A stretch of 64,000 nucleotides of DNA, taken from assembly GCA_013398275.1 (NCBI GenBank), contig VZSE01012296.1, positions 1,831,272 through 1,895,271 of the forward strand, in the 5' to 3' direction. The notes beneath the pieces are model-generated. The model saw only the letters and a list, made by a program, of their open reading frames with translations. It ran no database searches and was not told the DNA's origin. The position numbers and the translations under genes are program-made. This document shows, one piece after another, positions 53,088-63,600 of the stretch (positions are counted from its first letter, which is position 1; every line of letters begins with the position of its first letter). This stretch comes from Promerops cafer (lineage: Eukaryota; Chordata; Aves; Passeriformes; Nectariniidae).

Positions 53088-53115
53088 TTTTTATATATAT
53101 TTATATATATAAAAA
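53088..53115 (-). repeat. AU-rich perfect inverted repeat in the TJP1 3' UTR
   Basis: Arms TTTTTATATATAT (53,088-53,100) and ATATATATAAAAA (53,103-53,115) are exactly complementary over 13 bp with a TT loop. In RNA it could form an AU-only hairpin. It may equally be a simple-sequence accident. Confidence 0.85.
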
Positions 53116-54122
53116 GGTAAAGCTTATAAAAGTTAATTTACAAACCAAAAACAAAAGTGGTATGCACGCATTATATACAGGCGGTCTATAACATCTATAA
53201 ATTTTCAAATGCATAGCAGAAAACATACCATCATTTTCTTCTGGTTCTCTTCTGGCTGATGAACACAAACAATGCTCGTTCTCTAAACCAAACTCACAAT
53301 TTTTTGTTGTTGTTCCCCCCCACCCCAGTCTCTCATGATATAATATCTAAGTAAGCACAAAAGCCATACAAACTTAATACAGAGAACTATGAGAGCTAAG
53401 ACTATTAAAAACATGAGGGTAAGGCATCCCTGCTGGTTAATAGGTCTGTAATAATGTGGTTAATTTACAAATCCACAGAGGCATCTGAACCATAGTCATC
53501 CCACATGCTTTTCCCCCTCCCCACTGTTCTCAGGACAAGGTTTCCATATACAGCAAGTAGATGTGTTTGCATTACCTCTCAGCAGAGGAGAACATCTAAA
53601 CTGTGCTACCCCAAGCTGACTGCCATTTCATTGGACATGTACACCAAAAGTCATTTAAAAATCAGAGACCAAAAGGTAGTCTTGTGAGTTAAAAACACAC
53701 AGTCGCAAAACGCAGGCCAAAATCTGTGTTTTCGACACTGGAGTATGAAACAAATTTAGTTCCTCTGTGTATAGTTTCATTGGTACTTTCAGATAACAAC
53801 AAAATAATAGTAGTGTCCTTTAACAGAGAGAAAAAAAAAGAAAAAAAAAGAAACAAAAACCCCAACACACAAGAACAACCAAACCAAAGCATACAGAACC
53901 TGCAAAACCCTTGTTCCCCCCTGTACACTCCCTGCTTGTGGCATGTATTGTGACCATGGTTCAAAGAGTGTACTTGCTAACTCATTGTTAGTTAAAGCAA
54001 GATGCTTAAACACTAAAATCCATTATCACTTATAAAACAGTTAATACTTGATAGAGTGGTTCAGTTTATATGTAAGGTCCATCTCAGTTTCATATTATTT
54101 ACTCAGTCAGCTAAATTAATAT

Positions 54123-54217
54123 TTAGAAGTGGTCAATTAGGACTGAGACACAGTTTGCTCCAACAAGATAGTTTGGATCCCCGGGAAGAGACTTGTTCTG
54201 CCAGGTTTTGGGGTCAC
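54123..54217 (-). CDS. TJP1: TJP1 (ZO-1) last coding exon: end of ZU5 domain and stop
   Basis: The acceptor CCTCCCACAG lies at 54,227-54,218. The exon starts with GT, completing a split codon, then encodes DPKTWQNKSLPGDPNYLVGA followed by NCVSVLIDHF and TAA. This is the C-terminus of ZO-1, the PDZ/SH3/GUK scaffold that links claudins, occludin and JAMs to actin at tight junctions. The end forms part of the ZU5 domain, which distinguishes ZO-1 from ZO-2 and ZO-3 and in mammals takes part in recruiting the kinase MRCK-beta. The length of 95 nt agrees with the phases of both possible upstream donors. One difference from the mammalian sequence as I recall it is Ser in NKSLPG where mammals have Cys. 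Confidence 0.97.
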
Positions 54218-57200
54218 CTGTGGGAGGAAAACACAATGCTGGTGTTTAGTATCTGCTGTCACACAGTGCACATCTTGAAACAACCAAGCTTTTGGACAGG
54301 AGCTTTTAAGTTTTGAAGCAACACCTCTTTTTTTTTTTGTTTCTTTGTTGCTGTTTTGTTTGATGGTTTAAAAAACCCTGCAGTTTGCATGTTATTAATA
54401 AAAAAAAAATCCCTTCATTTTCATATAACATAGGATAGGTCAGTTATTCAAAACAGATGCTGTGGCACGCAGGAACTGGCAAATGTAACTCATACTACTC
54501 TACAGCACCAACATAGTGCTTTCCATTTGAGACTTAACAGTGAATCAGGTCTTCACTGGCTCTTTCCTACAATGCCATTAACAAAAAAAAAAAAATTTTA
54601 GAAGCTAATGTGGGTAAGATGCATTTGAAGTGCCTTGAAACAGTTCTGAGCACAGATGAGGCAAATCAGAAGTCATGTTGTAACTAAGCACTATGAAACA
54701 TTGGTAGTTTCATTTTCTATGATGAAAATAATTGTAGACAGGATTGTAGTCATTTTGCAGCTACATCCAATATATGTATTTAAAATCCTGAAATACTAAA
54801 AGTATTCCAGTTAACTGGTACATAAAAATCTTTACAACAGATGTTGTCTACTCATGGTCAAAGGTTCTGGGTAACAATCTGTTACAACAGAAGATCATCA
54901 GCTGCCATCTCACCAGACCAAAGGTTACATTCCCTCTGCACAGTCAATTGTCTCGTAAGTGGAGACAGTATTCATTTACCCACCTAGAGCCACTACCAAG
55001 TGTTGCCACTACACAAAAGGTGTGATCATCCCACTATGGTAGAAAGTGAAAAATGCACTGCAGTTCTCTTAAGCCTTTCAGATAAATGACATTAAATAGC
55101 TTGGCCAAATAAATCTGCCTTGAGGAGAAATGTGTAACAAGCTAAAGAACCCAGTCACACATGGGAGCAAACACCTGAGACCTTGGTATTAAGTGAGAAT
55201 GATACAAATTCCATGTAATTTTCTTGAACTCATGAAAACAAAATGAAATACACAATGCACTGAGTGATGGCAACATCTAACGTAGTGACAAAGAATAGAA
55301 GTGGCCGGTGTATAGTCAGAGAATACAAACAAATTCACTGCAACCAGCTGAGACTGCTTATTTCAGTTTAAAAACCTCAATAATGCTGGAGAATTTTTCC
55401 TTTTATAGATTCAGGAAATTCCACTCACAACTCATATGACCAAATGTATTAAAAGAGTAGAACAGGACTGAAAGACGGTCGGGTCCTAGTCTTGCACATG
55501 AGACAGGCAGACTTGTTTCCAACCTTTCCTTCTAAATACAGAGTAAGGATACATAGCTATTGAGGATGTTTTTCCCATATTTTCTCATACGACTGCTTTG
55601 AAAAGGAAAATAAAGAGATCACTCAGTATTTTTTATGTTCTAATCAGTGTGGCCCTAAAAGGCAACTTTTTTTCCCAGTCAGCTTTAATACCAGAATCAG
55701 TTAAGCTTTTGCAGGGGTTTAACAGTAAAATACCAATGTATGAGGCTTAAATGTGGCAGAAAGGATGTTAGTAAGTGCAAATGAATGTCATTTTTAGGAC
55801 AGAACATGGATACATTGAGAAAAGATGAGGTAGAGCAGACGACTGAAGAGAGAAAAACCCCAGAATTGTATAAATTGTTATCATAAAGCCACCCCAAGAA
55901 TCAGAGTCCCATAACCAACTAATTTAGAAAGAGAGAAAACAATTATTTATTTAAGACACAGTATGGTCTACTTACATATCATAAGACAGAATTGCCTAAT
56001 TTTTAAGTTTGTCTCAAAAGAGCAATGTTATGATATACATCCCATTTCAGATTAACAGAATGTGGTGTTATATTTACAGTACAGAAAGTGTTAGGGTTTA
56101 AATATACACGCTCTTGCTTTCACCCACACATGCACGCACACACACATCCCACTTTGGAAAGGGAGGAAAATGTCTCAGTAACTTCAGTTATTGTTTAGAT
56201 CATTTGAGTCCTCTCCCTTCACTTCAAGTAAGTTCATGAACAGGTGCTATTAGTTACAAAGGAAGTGCTGTGTTGGTTTTGTACATAGTTGTCATATCTT
56301 TTGGGACCCTATCGTTTATAAGCCCGTGTTTTAACACGGCCATGTATACACACGTTGTTAAATAGATGCATGCAACACATGCATAGAATAGCTTATAAAA
56401 AAAACCTAAAAATTATTGCCATTAATACCTCTAGATTATTAATTCCCCATGAAGGGGATTGATGCTTTAATCTTTCAAAGCATCAGTGCTTTGGTGTTGA
56501 CAGTGATAGATACATTAGTGACAGAAGATATGCATAAATGGTGGCTTAAATGCTGTACACAGAAATACATTTTTCACTCAGTACTCAGATCACATGTACA
56601 CATTAATGGCTTGAATCTTCCACCATAAATTTTGAAAGTAGCTTAATAAAACCTTAAGACTTATTCCCCAGATGTGCAAACATTCCTTTTTAAATCTCTG
56701 TAACCTCACAGCCGTTTCATGAAATTGCTTGAAACTTGCCCAGAATTCTCAATTAGGCTCCTCACTGACAATTCCAGCCAATACATTCTCTCCCTCATCC
56801 CAGAAAGCCACAGTGAGGTAAAAATGAACAGGTAAATAAAATTGCAACCTAGTTGCAACTTTTACTATCAACCAGAGACTTCTGGATAAAGGCAGTAGAG
56901 GAGAGATAGGTAGGAGCAAGCAAGAAAAGTCTTTTGGAAAAACCAGCTACATTAGAATAAACTGTAAATGCTTTTACTGACCACTATAGTTTTCTTAAAT
57001 GACCCAATTGTTAGCATCAACTTGCACACATGGAAACAGTTAACAAGCGTTAAATCATGATTTATGAGCATGCAGATTGTTAAGATTTGCCAGAGTCCTA
57101 TATGGTTAATTAAGCAACAGACAAACACCAGTTATGTTACAAAGGCCAATCAGAGGTACATATTCATTTCCTCTCAATTTTAGTGCGACTATCATTTCAA

Positions 57201-57486
57201 GTGTATTCAGCTGCAGCAGTCCTCAAGAAAGAAGACAGAATAGAAAAATACGGTAATATTTAATAGACTAGAGATATTACTCTTTTTCTGCTACCATGGT
57301 TCTAGCTATGAATTTGCACCATGAGTAAATGTAAGAAAGACATTTGTAATGAAAGTGAAATGGGAGAGTTTGACACAAATACAATGATTGAGTTTTTATA
57401 TTACACAGCATCACCTTTAGCCAAAATAACTTAAATTATACGATAGCACCCAAAAGCCCCAAAAGGACAGAGGGAGGACAGCATAC
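54218..57486 (-). other. TJP1: TJP1 last intron
   Basis: This 3.3-kb intron is bounded by GTATGC at the donor and CCCACAG at the acceptor. It contains T- and A-runs (near 54,330, 54,401 and 54,584) and unique AT-rich DNA. No additional exon, repeat family or RNA gene was recognised. Confidence 0.85.
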
Positions 57487-57630
57487 CCGACGAGGAGTCG
57501 GAGGATTTTAGAGCAAAAGACCAACCATCAGGGGTCATAGACGCACAGTGTGGCAGGCGCAGCTCCACTGGCTTCAGGAATTTTAGTCCATGAGGCCCAC
57601 ACATTACCAAGGGGCTAAGAAGTGTTTCAC
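57487..57630 (-). CDS. TJP1: TJP1 penultimate coding exon (ZU5) with two alternative donors
   Basis: The acceptor CTCTAG precedes GT GAA ACA. The translation is (G)ETLLSPLVMCGPHGLKFL, KPVELRLPHC, ASMTPDGWSFALKSSDSSSG. The full exon of 144 nt ends at 57,487 before GTATGC. A second donor, GTGCGT, at 57,546-57,541 would end the exon at 57,547 and give 84 nt. Both leave phase 1: the long form joins as G|GT (Gly) and the short form as T|GT (Cys), so the reading frame is kept and exactly 20 residues are included or skipped between LPHC and DPKTW. The short form matches the usual mammalian sequence LPHCDPKTW. The exon encodes the middle of the ZU5 beta-sandwich, so the insert would sit within that domain. 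Confidence 0.95.
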
Positions 57631-57930
57631 CTAGAGTTAAGAGAAAGAAAAATCTGTTACAGACCTTTCCTGAAATACATGCAAAGTATTACACAATTTC
57701 ACTGCAGAGCTACTCAGTAACTCAATTTAGAGAAAAATATGAACATTTAGATCTTTCAGTAAAGAAAAGCACAAGGCTGTTTCTCACTCAAGTGACTTTT
57801 CAGTAGAACACACTACAATCTCAAAATGAAAACTACTGAAGCATATTAAGGTTACTTTCATATTCTGTTTACTTCTTGTTAGAAAATAATTGTATTAAAT
57901 AACAGAACAATGTACAGTGCCAGCTGTTAC
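57631..57930 (-). other. TJP1: TJP1 intron (300 bp)
   Basis: A short intron from donor GTAACA (57,930) to acceptor CTCTAG (57,631). There are no internal features. Confidence 0.93.
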
Positions 57931-58148
57931 CTTTCTCTTTATCTAAAGGTGGAAGTATACTGTTGTCTCTGCAGACTTTGAAATATATTTCTTGCTCTAT
58001 TCCCTCTGGAATGGCTCCTTGTGGTATAATAATACTAACTCCAGTCTCTATGGAGCTCAATACACCACCATTGCTGTTAAATACACCTCTTGCTGTGGCT
58101 ACAACAGTGTGTCCATCTTCCTCCTCCTCATCCTCAAGTGCTGTAGGG
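57931..58148 (-). CDS. TJP1: TJP1 exon encoding the acidic linker and start of ZU5
   Basis: The acceptor CTGTCTTTTCAG is at 58,160-58,149 and the donor is AAAG|GTAAC. The exon has 218 nt: one base completing Ser from the preceding exon, 72 codons, and one base passed on. It encodes PTALEDEEEEDGHTVVATAR, then GVFNSNGGVLSSIETGVSII, then IPQGAIPEGIEQEIYFKVCR and DNSILPPLDKEK. The acidic run is followed by the first half of the ZU5 domain; IETGVSIIIPQGAIPEG is the signature of this domain, shared with the UNC5 and ankyrin families. A frame beginning at the TTG of VLSSIE is not a separate start. Splice phases fit both neighbours exactly. Confidence 0.97.
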
Positions 58149-59374
58149 CTGAAAAGACAGAAAGCCTAGCAGTTTTATCAATATTTCCTTCCTGAAACTC
58201 TGTAGCAAAAAAACCCAACTCCACCCAAGAAAAAAAACCCAGAACAAAGAAAGAAACTCCGCCAACAAACAAAAAACCACCGAATCTCACAAACTCTGAA
58301 AACATTCAGCAAGTAGTTAAAGCAAGAATTCAGATCACCTGAATCTTGTATTTCCAGCTGCCTACTTCTGGCATCATACAGAAAGAGCTCACCCCAGCTA
58401 CACATTCAGCTTCATAGAAGTAAATGCAACATTGGAAAGTTTATTTTTTGTCCCAAAACCCCATTCTGACTTTTAAACCAGAAGAACTAATAATTCTTAT
58501 TCGAGTCACACTGAACCCTTCTACATATATATATATATGTATAAAACAAAGCTTGTAAAAAAAAAATTACACACGTTTTTCCAGGTTGCCAGGCTATAAC
58601 TAAAGAGAAACTTTGTAACTTAAAGGTACCTTGATGAAGTTTTCAGAACAGTTTCAAAATAATTTCACTCAAAGAACCAGTAACTCCAAAATGTAGCAGT
58701 CTACAGAACTATGTAGCATAAAATATTTTTCAGGTGCTTAAGAACATATAGGACAAACAGGAAAATTTTAAGTCTGGTTCACAAATTATTTTTATCTTGA
58801 AATAAAATATTAATAAAACACTGTTCTGCAAAAGCAAACAGCTGAAGTTTGTAACAGTACCTGTTGCTTTTGACATAGTTCTTATACGTTAAAGCGTATT
58901 AGGCAAGCATGAGCTGCCATTAAACAGCTGCTGGTTTGTCTCACAGTAAAAAGCACCAATATGAAATTTCAAAAGTTACTTTCTCTTTTCACAAGTATTT
59001 TTAAAGTATCCCTTATTCATGTGTCCCAGGAGGTCTCTCTAAGCACACAACAAATACAATTTGGTGCACTAACTATTCTTCCGGAAATAGATTGTGAGGA
59101 CAAATGATTACTATCTACCAGAAAATTTATGATTTAGCATGAGAAATAGGAAGTAAAAGCCATGCCACTTTCTAATAACAGAATGCAAGACAGTACAGGG
59201 ACATCGAACACATTTCAAGTATCTATCCTTTGGTAGAATTTAAAACTATAGCATCAATCTTTCAACTATTACATCAACAAAAATTGGAAGCAGAATAAAA
59301 AAAGCTCAATTTTTCACAGGTTTCACAGATGACCCATAGACGTACAAGTGGAAAGAGAAGGAGCAGCAGCTTAC
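58149..59374 (-). other. TJP1: TJP1 intron (1.2 kb)
   Basis: The intron has donor GTAAGC and acceptor TTTTCAG. It contains an A/C-rich tract at 58,205-58,285 that on the transcript strand is a long U/G-rich run just downstream of the next exon's acceptor region, and a perfect 18-bp AT palindrome (58,523-58,540). No gene inside. Confidence 0.93.
58523..58540. repeat. 18-bp AT palindrome
   Basis: ACATATATATATATATGT is a perfect inverted repeat and short AT microsatellite in a TJP1 intron. Confidence 0.85.
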
Positions 59375-59816
59375 CTTACAGGAATGGCTTTAGGCACAGC
59401 ATTAACATTATTTGGTTGATATTTAGGCTTGTCGACCTGTACAGCATAGGTGTCCATTCCACTCTCAAAGTCGGGAGGCTGAGATGAGCTGTGTGCTTTC
59501 AAAATTGGTTGAGGAGAATTTGAAGATTTTGATGGCAACTCTGGTTTATGCTGAGCTTCATTTGGCAAGAGATTGTGGTTGAATTTCGGACTTTCAAACT
59601 TGCGCTCAAAGGGCCGCGCAGCACTCGTGTAGGGTTTGGTTGAGAAGCGGTTGTAGGAGGGAGTGACTGTTTTCTGAATCTGCTCAGTTCCATTGACAGG
59701 GCCTTTGTCAGGGAAGCTTTTCTGAGGGTAAAAAGTGGACTGCACAGTGTCCTCTCTAGAGGATCTGAAAATTGCTGACTTATTCTGAGGTGGAGGAGGG
59801 TCAGACACAGAGTTAA
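59375..59816 (-). CDS. TJP1: TJP1 exon encoding part of the C-terminal proline-rich tail
   Basis: The acceptor TTTCATTGCAG ends at 59,817 and the donor at 59,374 is GTAAGC. The exon has 442 nt: TT completing Val, 146 codons, and AG passed on to complete Ser. Landmarks are NSVSDPPPPQNKSAIFRSSR, STFYPQKSFPDKGPVNGTEQ, QKTVTPSYNRFSTKPYTSAA, RPFERKFESPKFNHNLLPNE and VDKPKYQPNNVNAVPKAIPV. These are unmistakable ZO-1 tail sequences between the actin-binding region and ZU5. The tail is predicted to be disordered, rich in Pro, Ser and Lys. From memory, mammals carry about ten extra residues just before the DPPPxQ motif, so this bird version appears shorter there. Confidence 0.96.
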
Positions 59817-60491
59817 CTGCAATGAAAATGAAAATACTCAAACTTGTCAGTAACCACCAGAAATGTCTAGTCACATACAATGAGGCATAAGAACACATTA
59901 TTCATTATCTTCAGTATAAAATATATACATGTTCAGCTTAGCTCTCTTAGATCATCTGTCCTCCTATTGCATTTTGTATATCTGGGCAAGTTATCTAACC
60001 TTTCATTAAGCATGCTGGAGACAATGGTATGACCTTTCAACAAAAAGGTTAGATTAATTTATATCATTATCAAACCCCCCAGAAAAACAGTACTAAAATA
60101 CCATTGTATACTTGCACAAACCAGAAAATTGAATTGAACTGGGCAATCCCCTCAATGAGAAAATTCAAACAACTTTTTCTTTTGTTTTTAGAAACCTACA
60201 ACTATTACTCATGTCAGAAGAATGCTGGTCCAAAGCACAGGGAGTTTTACTTCATCTTTGCTGAGACAGTACGGTTACTACTAATACCTGGAAGCTACCT
60301 GGTTTCAGACAAAATCACAAAATAATTTCATAAAACTCAATCTCACTACCGTAAAAAACTATTTTCAATAATAATTATTCCACGTTTCAGTTAGAGAACA
60401 ACAGCTACCCCTGTAGTCCTGCTGAAGCAACCCCGCAAGTACCTGACAAGCAATAGCTGTTCCCACAAAGGTCAGCTTTGTAACTGCTCAC
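59817..60491 (-). other. TJP1: TJP1 intron (675 bp)
   Basis: Donor GTGAGC at 60,491 and acceptor TTGCAG at 59,817. There are no internal features. Confidence 0.93.
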
Positions 60492-60670
60492 CTTCAGAAA
60501 GTGCAGGCTTGTGGTGTGCTGGGAGAGACAGGACAGGACTATTAATTGACTGTGGCTGTGTGTACTGGACTGAAGGAGCAGGAGGAGGAGGAGTTGTAAC
60601 TTGAGGGATTGGCTCATAGCGTTTCTCGCCAACAGGTCTATCCATTGATTCAGTATCAGTTGGTTTCCCC
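60492..60670 (-). CDS. TJP1: TJP1 exon encoding a proline-rich segment
   Basis: The acceptor CTATTTCAACAG is at 60,682-60,671 and the donor is GAAG|GTGAGC. The exon has 179 nt: one G completing a split codon, 59 codons, and one G passed on, so SE|V joins the next exon as EVNSVSD. It encodes GKPTDTESMDRPVGEKRYEP, IPQVTTPPPPAPSVQYTQPQ and SINSPVLSLPAHHKPALSE. The RYEPI...TPPPPP...QYAQP-like pattern matches the tail of mammalian ZO-1. It has no stop, and its phases agree with both neighbours and with the candidate cassette exon upstream. The PPPP run may bind SH3 or WW partners, but that is inference. Confidence 0.92.
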
Positions 60671-63600
60671 CTGTTGAAATAGAATTAAAAAACAAACATT
60701 TGACTGCTCAGTTTCCTCACAGCTCCCGCATTCACTGCTATTTTTTGTCTTCTATGATCACCTGATTGCCATCTCTTCCTACAAACATTAAAACATTATT
60801 TTCTTGAATAGCCTGTCTCAAGTATAAAAACATTTATTGATAAGCACAAGAGATTCAGACAACATTGACCTTTAGAAGATTAGTAACACAAACCAAGGCA
60901 AACAAAAGGCAGATGACATTTCAGGTGTATTTGCATAATTGCCTACTAGATATTAATTTTTCAACTTCATTTGGAGTAATTTCAATTAAAGAGTGATCTC
61001 TAATTTCATAGGTCTTCAAAATGAAAATGTAAATCCATTTCTTTTTGGGGTTGTTTTTGAAAAGTATAATTAGCCAACAGGACAATGGGTTCTAGTATAA
61101 CTTCTTTAAATACACCTAGTGTTTGAACAATGCCATCTTAATTAGAAATGTAATCAGCTTAAGCTTCACTAGCTTTATGTGCATAGTGTATGTAACTTTA
61201 AAATCTTATTTTCAAAATGTTTTTCTTATGCTAGAAATGTTTATCCACAGGTTTACTTCAGAAAATGATTGATTTCATGAACACCTGTAATTTTGGACCG
61301 CAATATATTTATTGCGCTTACTTCCAGAATTTGTGTGTTTCAAATTTTAAGTGCACATAATGCCTGTGATGAAATGTAACAATGAGAGGACACCTGAAAA
61401 CATCCTCACATCAACAACAGTCTTACCACTTGATGCTCCTTTTCAAGTAGTCATAGCTAGTGTAAGAGCCAAGAAATCTAGGTGATGGCAAAGCAAACAG
61501 CAATAGAAGAATGAAAGAAAATAGTCATTCTATCTTGAGCATATTATTTCTTCACACTTTTTATGTTAGTCCTAGCAGCTGTCATGTGACAAGGTTGTTG
61601 AAACAGAGACACTATTCACAGAGAGGTTTCTGACAAAACCTTTACCATACACATGTGTACAATGATCCCATACTATATTCAATATGAGATTTGGTCAGTG
61701 AATTAGGAGGTAGTCAAGATCTTGTATTGGCAGATATTAAAAGTAAGAATGAAAGTACACTAAGCCATTTGTTACAATCTGTATAAACAAAGTTATTCAA
61801 ACATCGAAAGAAAGGAACAACCTCTCCCATGGTCCAATTTGAAACAACTTCTTCAGTCATAACATTCACAGAATGACAGTACTTTTGTATTGCACTGCAG
61901 ATCATCTACTGAGGGTACATTCATAGCAACTGTTTCTCCAGCACTACCAGCTCATCCAATAGAGAGCCCACACCATAAAATGCTTCTGGTTGTGTTCAAC
62001 AGTATCTAAAAGGACATCTTAGAACTGTTTACGAATACTAGGAGAGACAGAGAACCAAAAGTTCAACTAATGGCTTCTCTTCATTTTTAACACTTACCTT
62101 GCTTTCATGTAGCAAGAAAACACATTGTACATGAGGACAGCTTTCCCTCATTCCTTCACTTTCTGTATGCTCATAAATATTTAACAGGCAAAAATTCTAA
62201 ACACCAACCATCTTGGTGCTTCAGAGGAATATGCTATGAAACTAAGAAAAGGCTGGTAACTTTTGAAAGTCTGCTTGATCACCACATGAATGAGAAGATC
62301 AGTGATCTAAACAGCATTTGTATGAATGTATTTCTAAAACCAGAGTTGCAAAAAAGATTATTTTAGATCTAGCTCAAAGCTTCCATTCCCACTGATTTTA
62401 TCTAAAGCCATTTATCCAGCAACCTGAGTCATTACTGCATGCTCACTCCCTGTTGCCTTTATTCCAGGTGTGTAGTAGCTGCTCTCTCAGAGAAGTTCCC
62501 ACCTGAAATCACTGCTTCCCCGAGGGAGATAGTAACCAGGGGAGGGCAGCCCTGCAAAAGCCCACAGAAAAAAAACAACACACTCCACACTGATGCCAAC
62601 TGCCTGTCAGCATCCTGGGGAACGAATAAATGGGGAAGGGCAGTACCTTTTGCTGAAGGGAGGAGAGCACAAAGTTGTGTTTAGTATGAAGCACATTCTG
62701 TCACAGGCTCCTGACCAAGGGTCAGACAATCCCATCCACGCTGCTCAGAACCTGTATGCAGCACAGTGATCTGCAGCACAGCGAGCCCTTACACCTTCTA
62801 CGTGTATAAATGAAGTTTCCCTAATTATCGATAAGCCGTTGTCTAACCTGCTTCCCACTTCATCTTCATTACAAAATTGCTACTTTAATTTGAAAGGAAG
62901 TGGAAATGAACCCCTAGAATGAACCAGTGGGACCCAGGTTATAAGCCAATGGGTGCAACAGCAACTGCTTTGCTGATGTTCAATTGGCTCCAGCTAACAG
63001 ACCCTCAGGAGTCTGGATGCTGTTCCCCACTGCCTCCTCAGCTGAGGCTGCAGCTGCTCATGTGAGTACTCTTAACCCTACTCAGTATGGAAACTTGCAA
63101 ACTTACCTCACTGCAGCATGTCAAGCTAACTAAAGCAGGTAAGGACATTGAACCAAGCAGCAACAAACCCACTACTCTCAGCCATGGGGATATCTGCCTC
63201 AAATTGCTTCAACTAGGTCCACTGAAACACATCCATTTGCAAGTTCTACTATTTTCTCACATCAAGAGAAACTATTCCTTATTCTACAGTTCCTGACAAC
63301 TGTAATATGCAAATATGGCATTATCCCTACAAAGCAGCTTTAGCAATGGCATAAATTTCCTAAATGATGAAAATAAGCCCCCAACAAAAGAGTAAAGTAA
63401 TTTGTAGTGGGAAAAATACATACTGTCACCATACTTACTCAGTGGCAAGAAACTTTACATAATTTGATGTTTCACATTAATATTTAACACTAAGAAAGTT
63501 GTAGCTATTGCTCATGAATAAATAAGATCTGTCCTCTGTACACAGAATACATTATACGGATTATTCAGAAGCAAGAGATTGCATAATCAACAGTTCCTGT

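Larger units (their letters stand above)
52631..54122 (-). other. TJP1: TJP1 3' untranslated region
   Basis: The UTR runs from the TAA at 54,125-54,123 to a probable cleavage site about 15-30 nt beyond the tandem poly(A) signals, giving about 1.5 kb. The 5' boundary is firm and the 3' end is inferred. On the transcript strand it holds a long U-rich tract (53,828-53,860), a 13-bp perfect inverted repeat (53,088-53,115), a Pumilio-type UGUAUAUA word (53,172-53,179) and an extra AATAAA at 53,012-53,017 that could give a shorter form. All reading frames here are incidental. Confidence 0.75.

Noticed and set aside
57963..58195. Plus-strand frames opposite the ZU5 exon
   Set aside because: They are antisense shadows of the TJP1 coding exon, whose minus-strand translation is clearly ZO-1.
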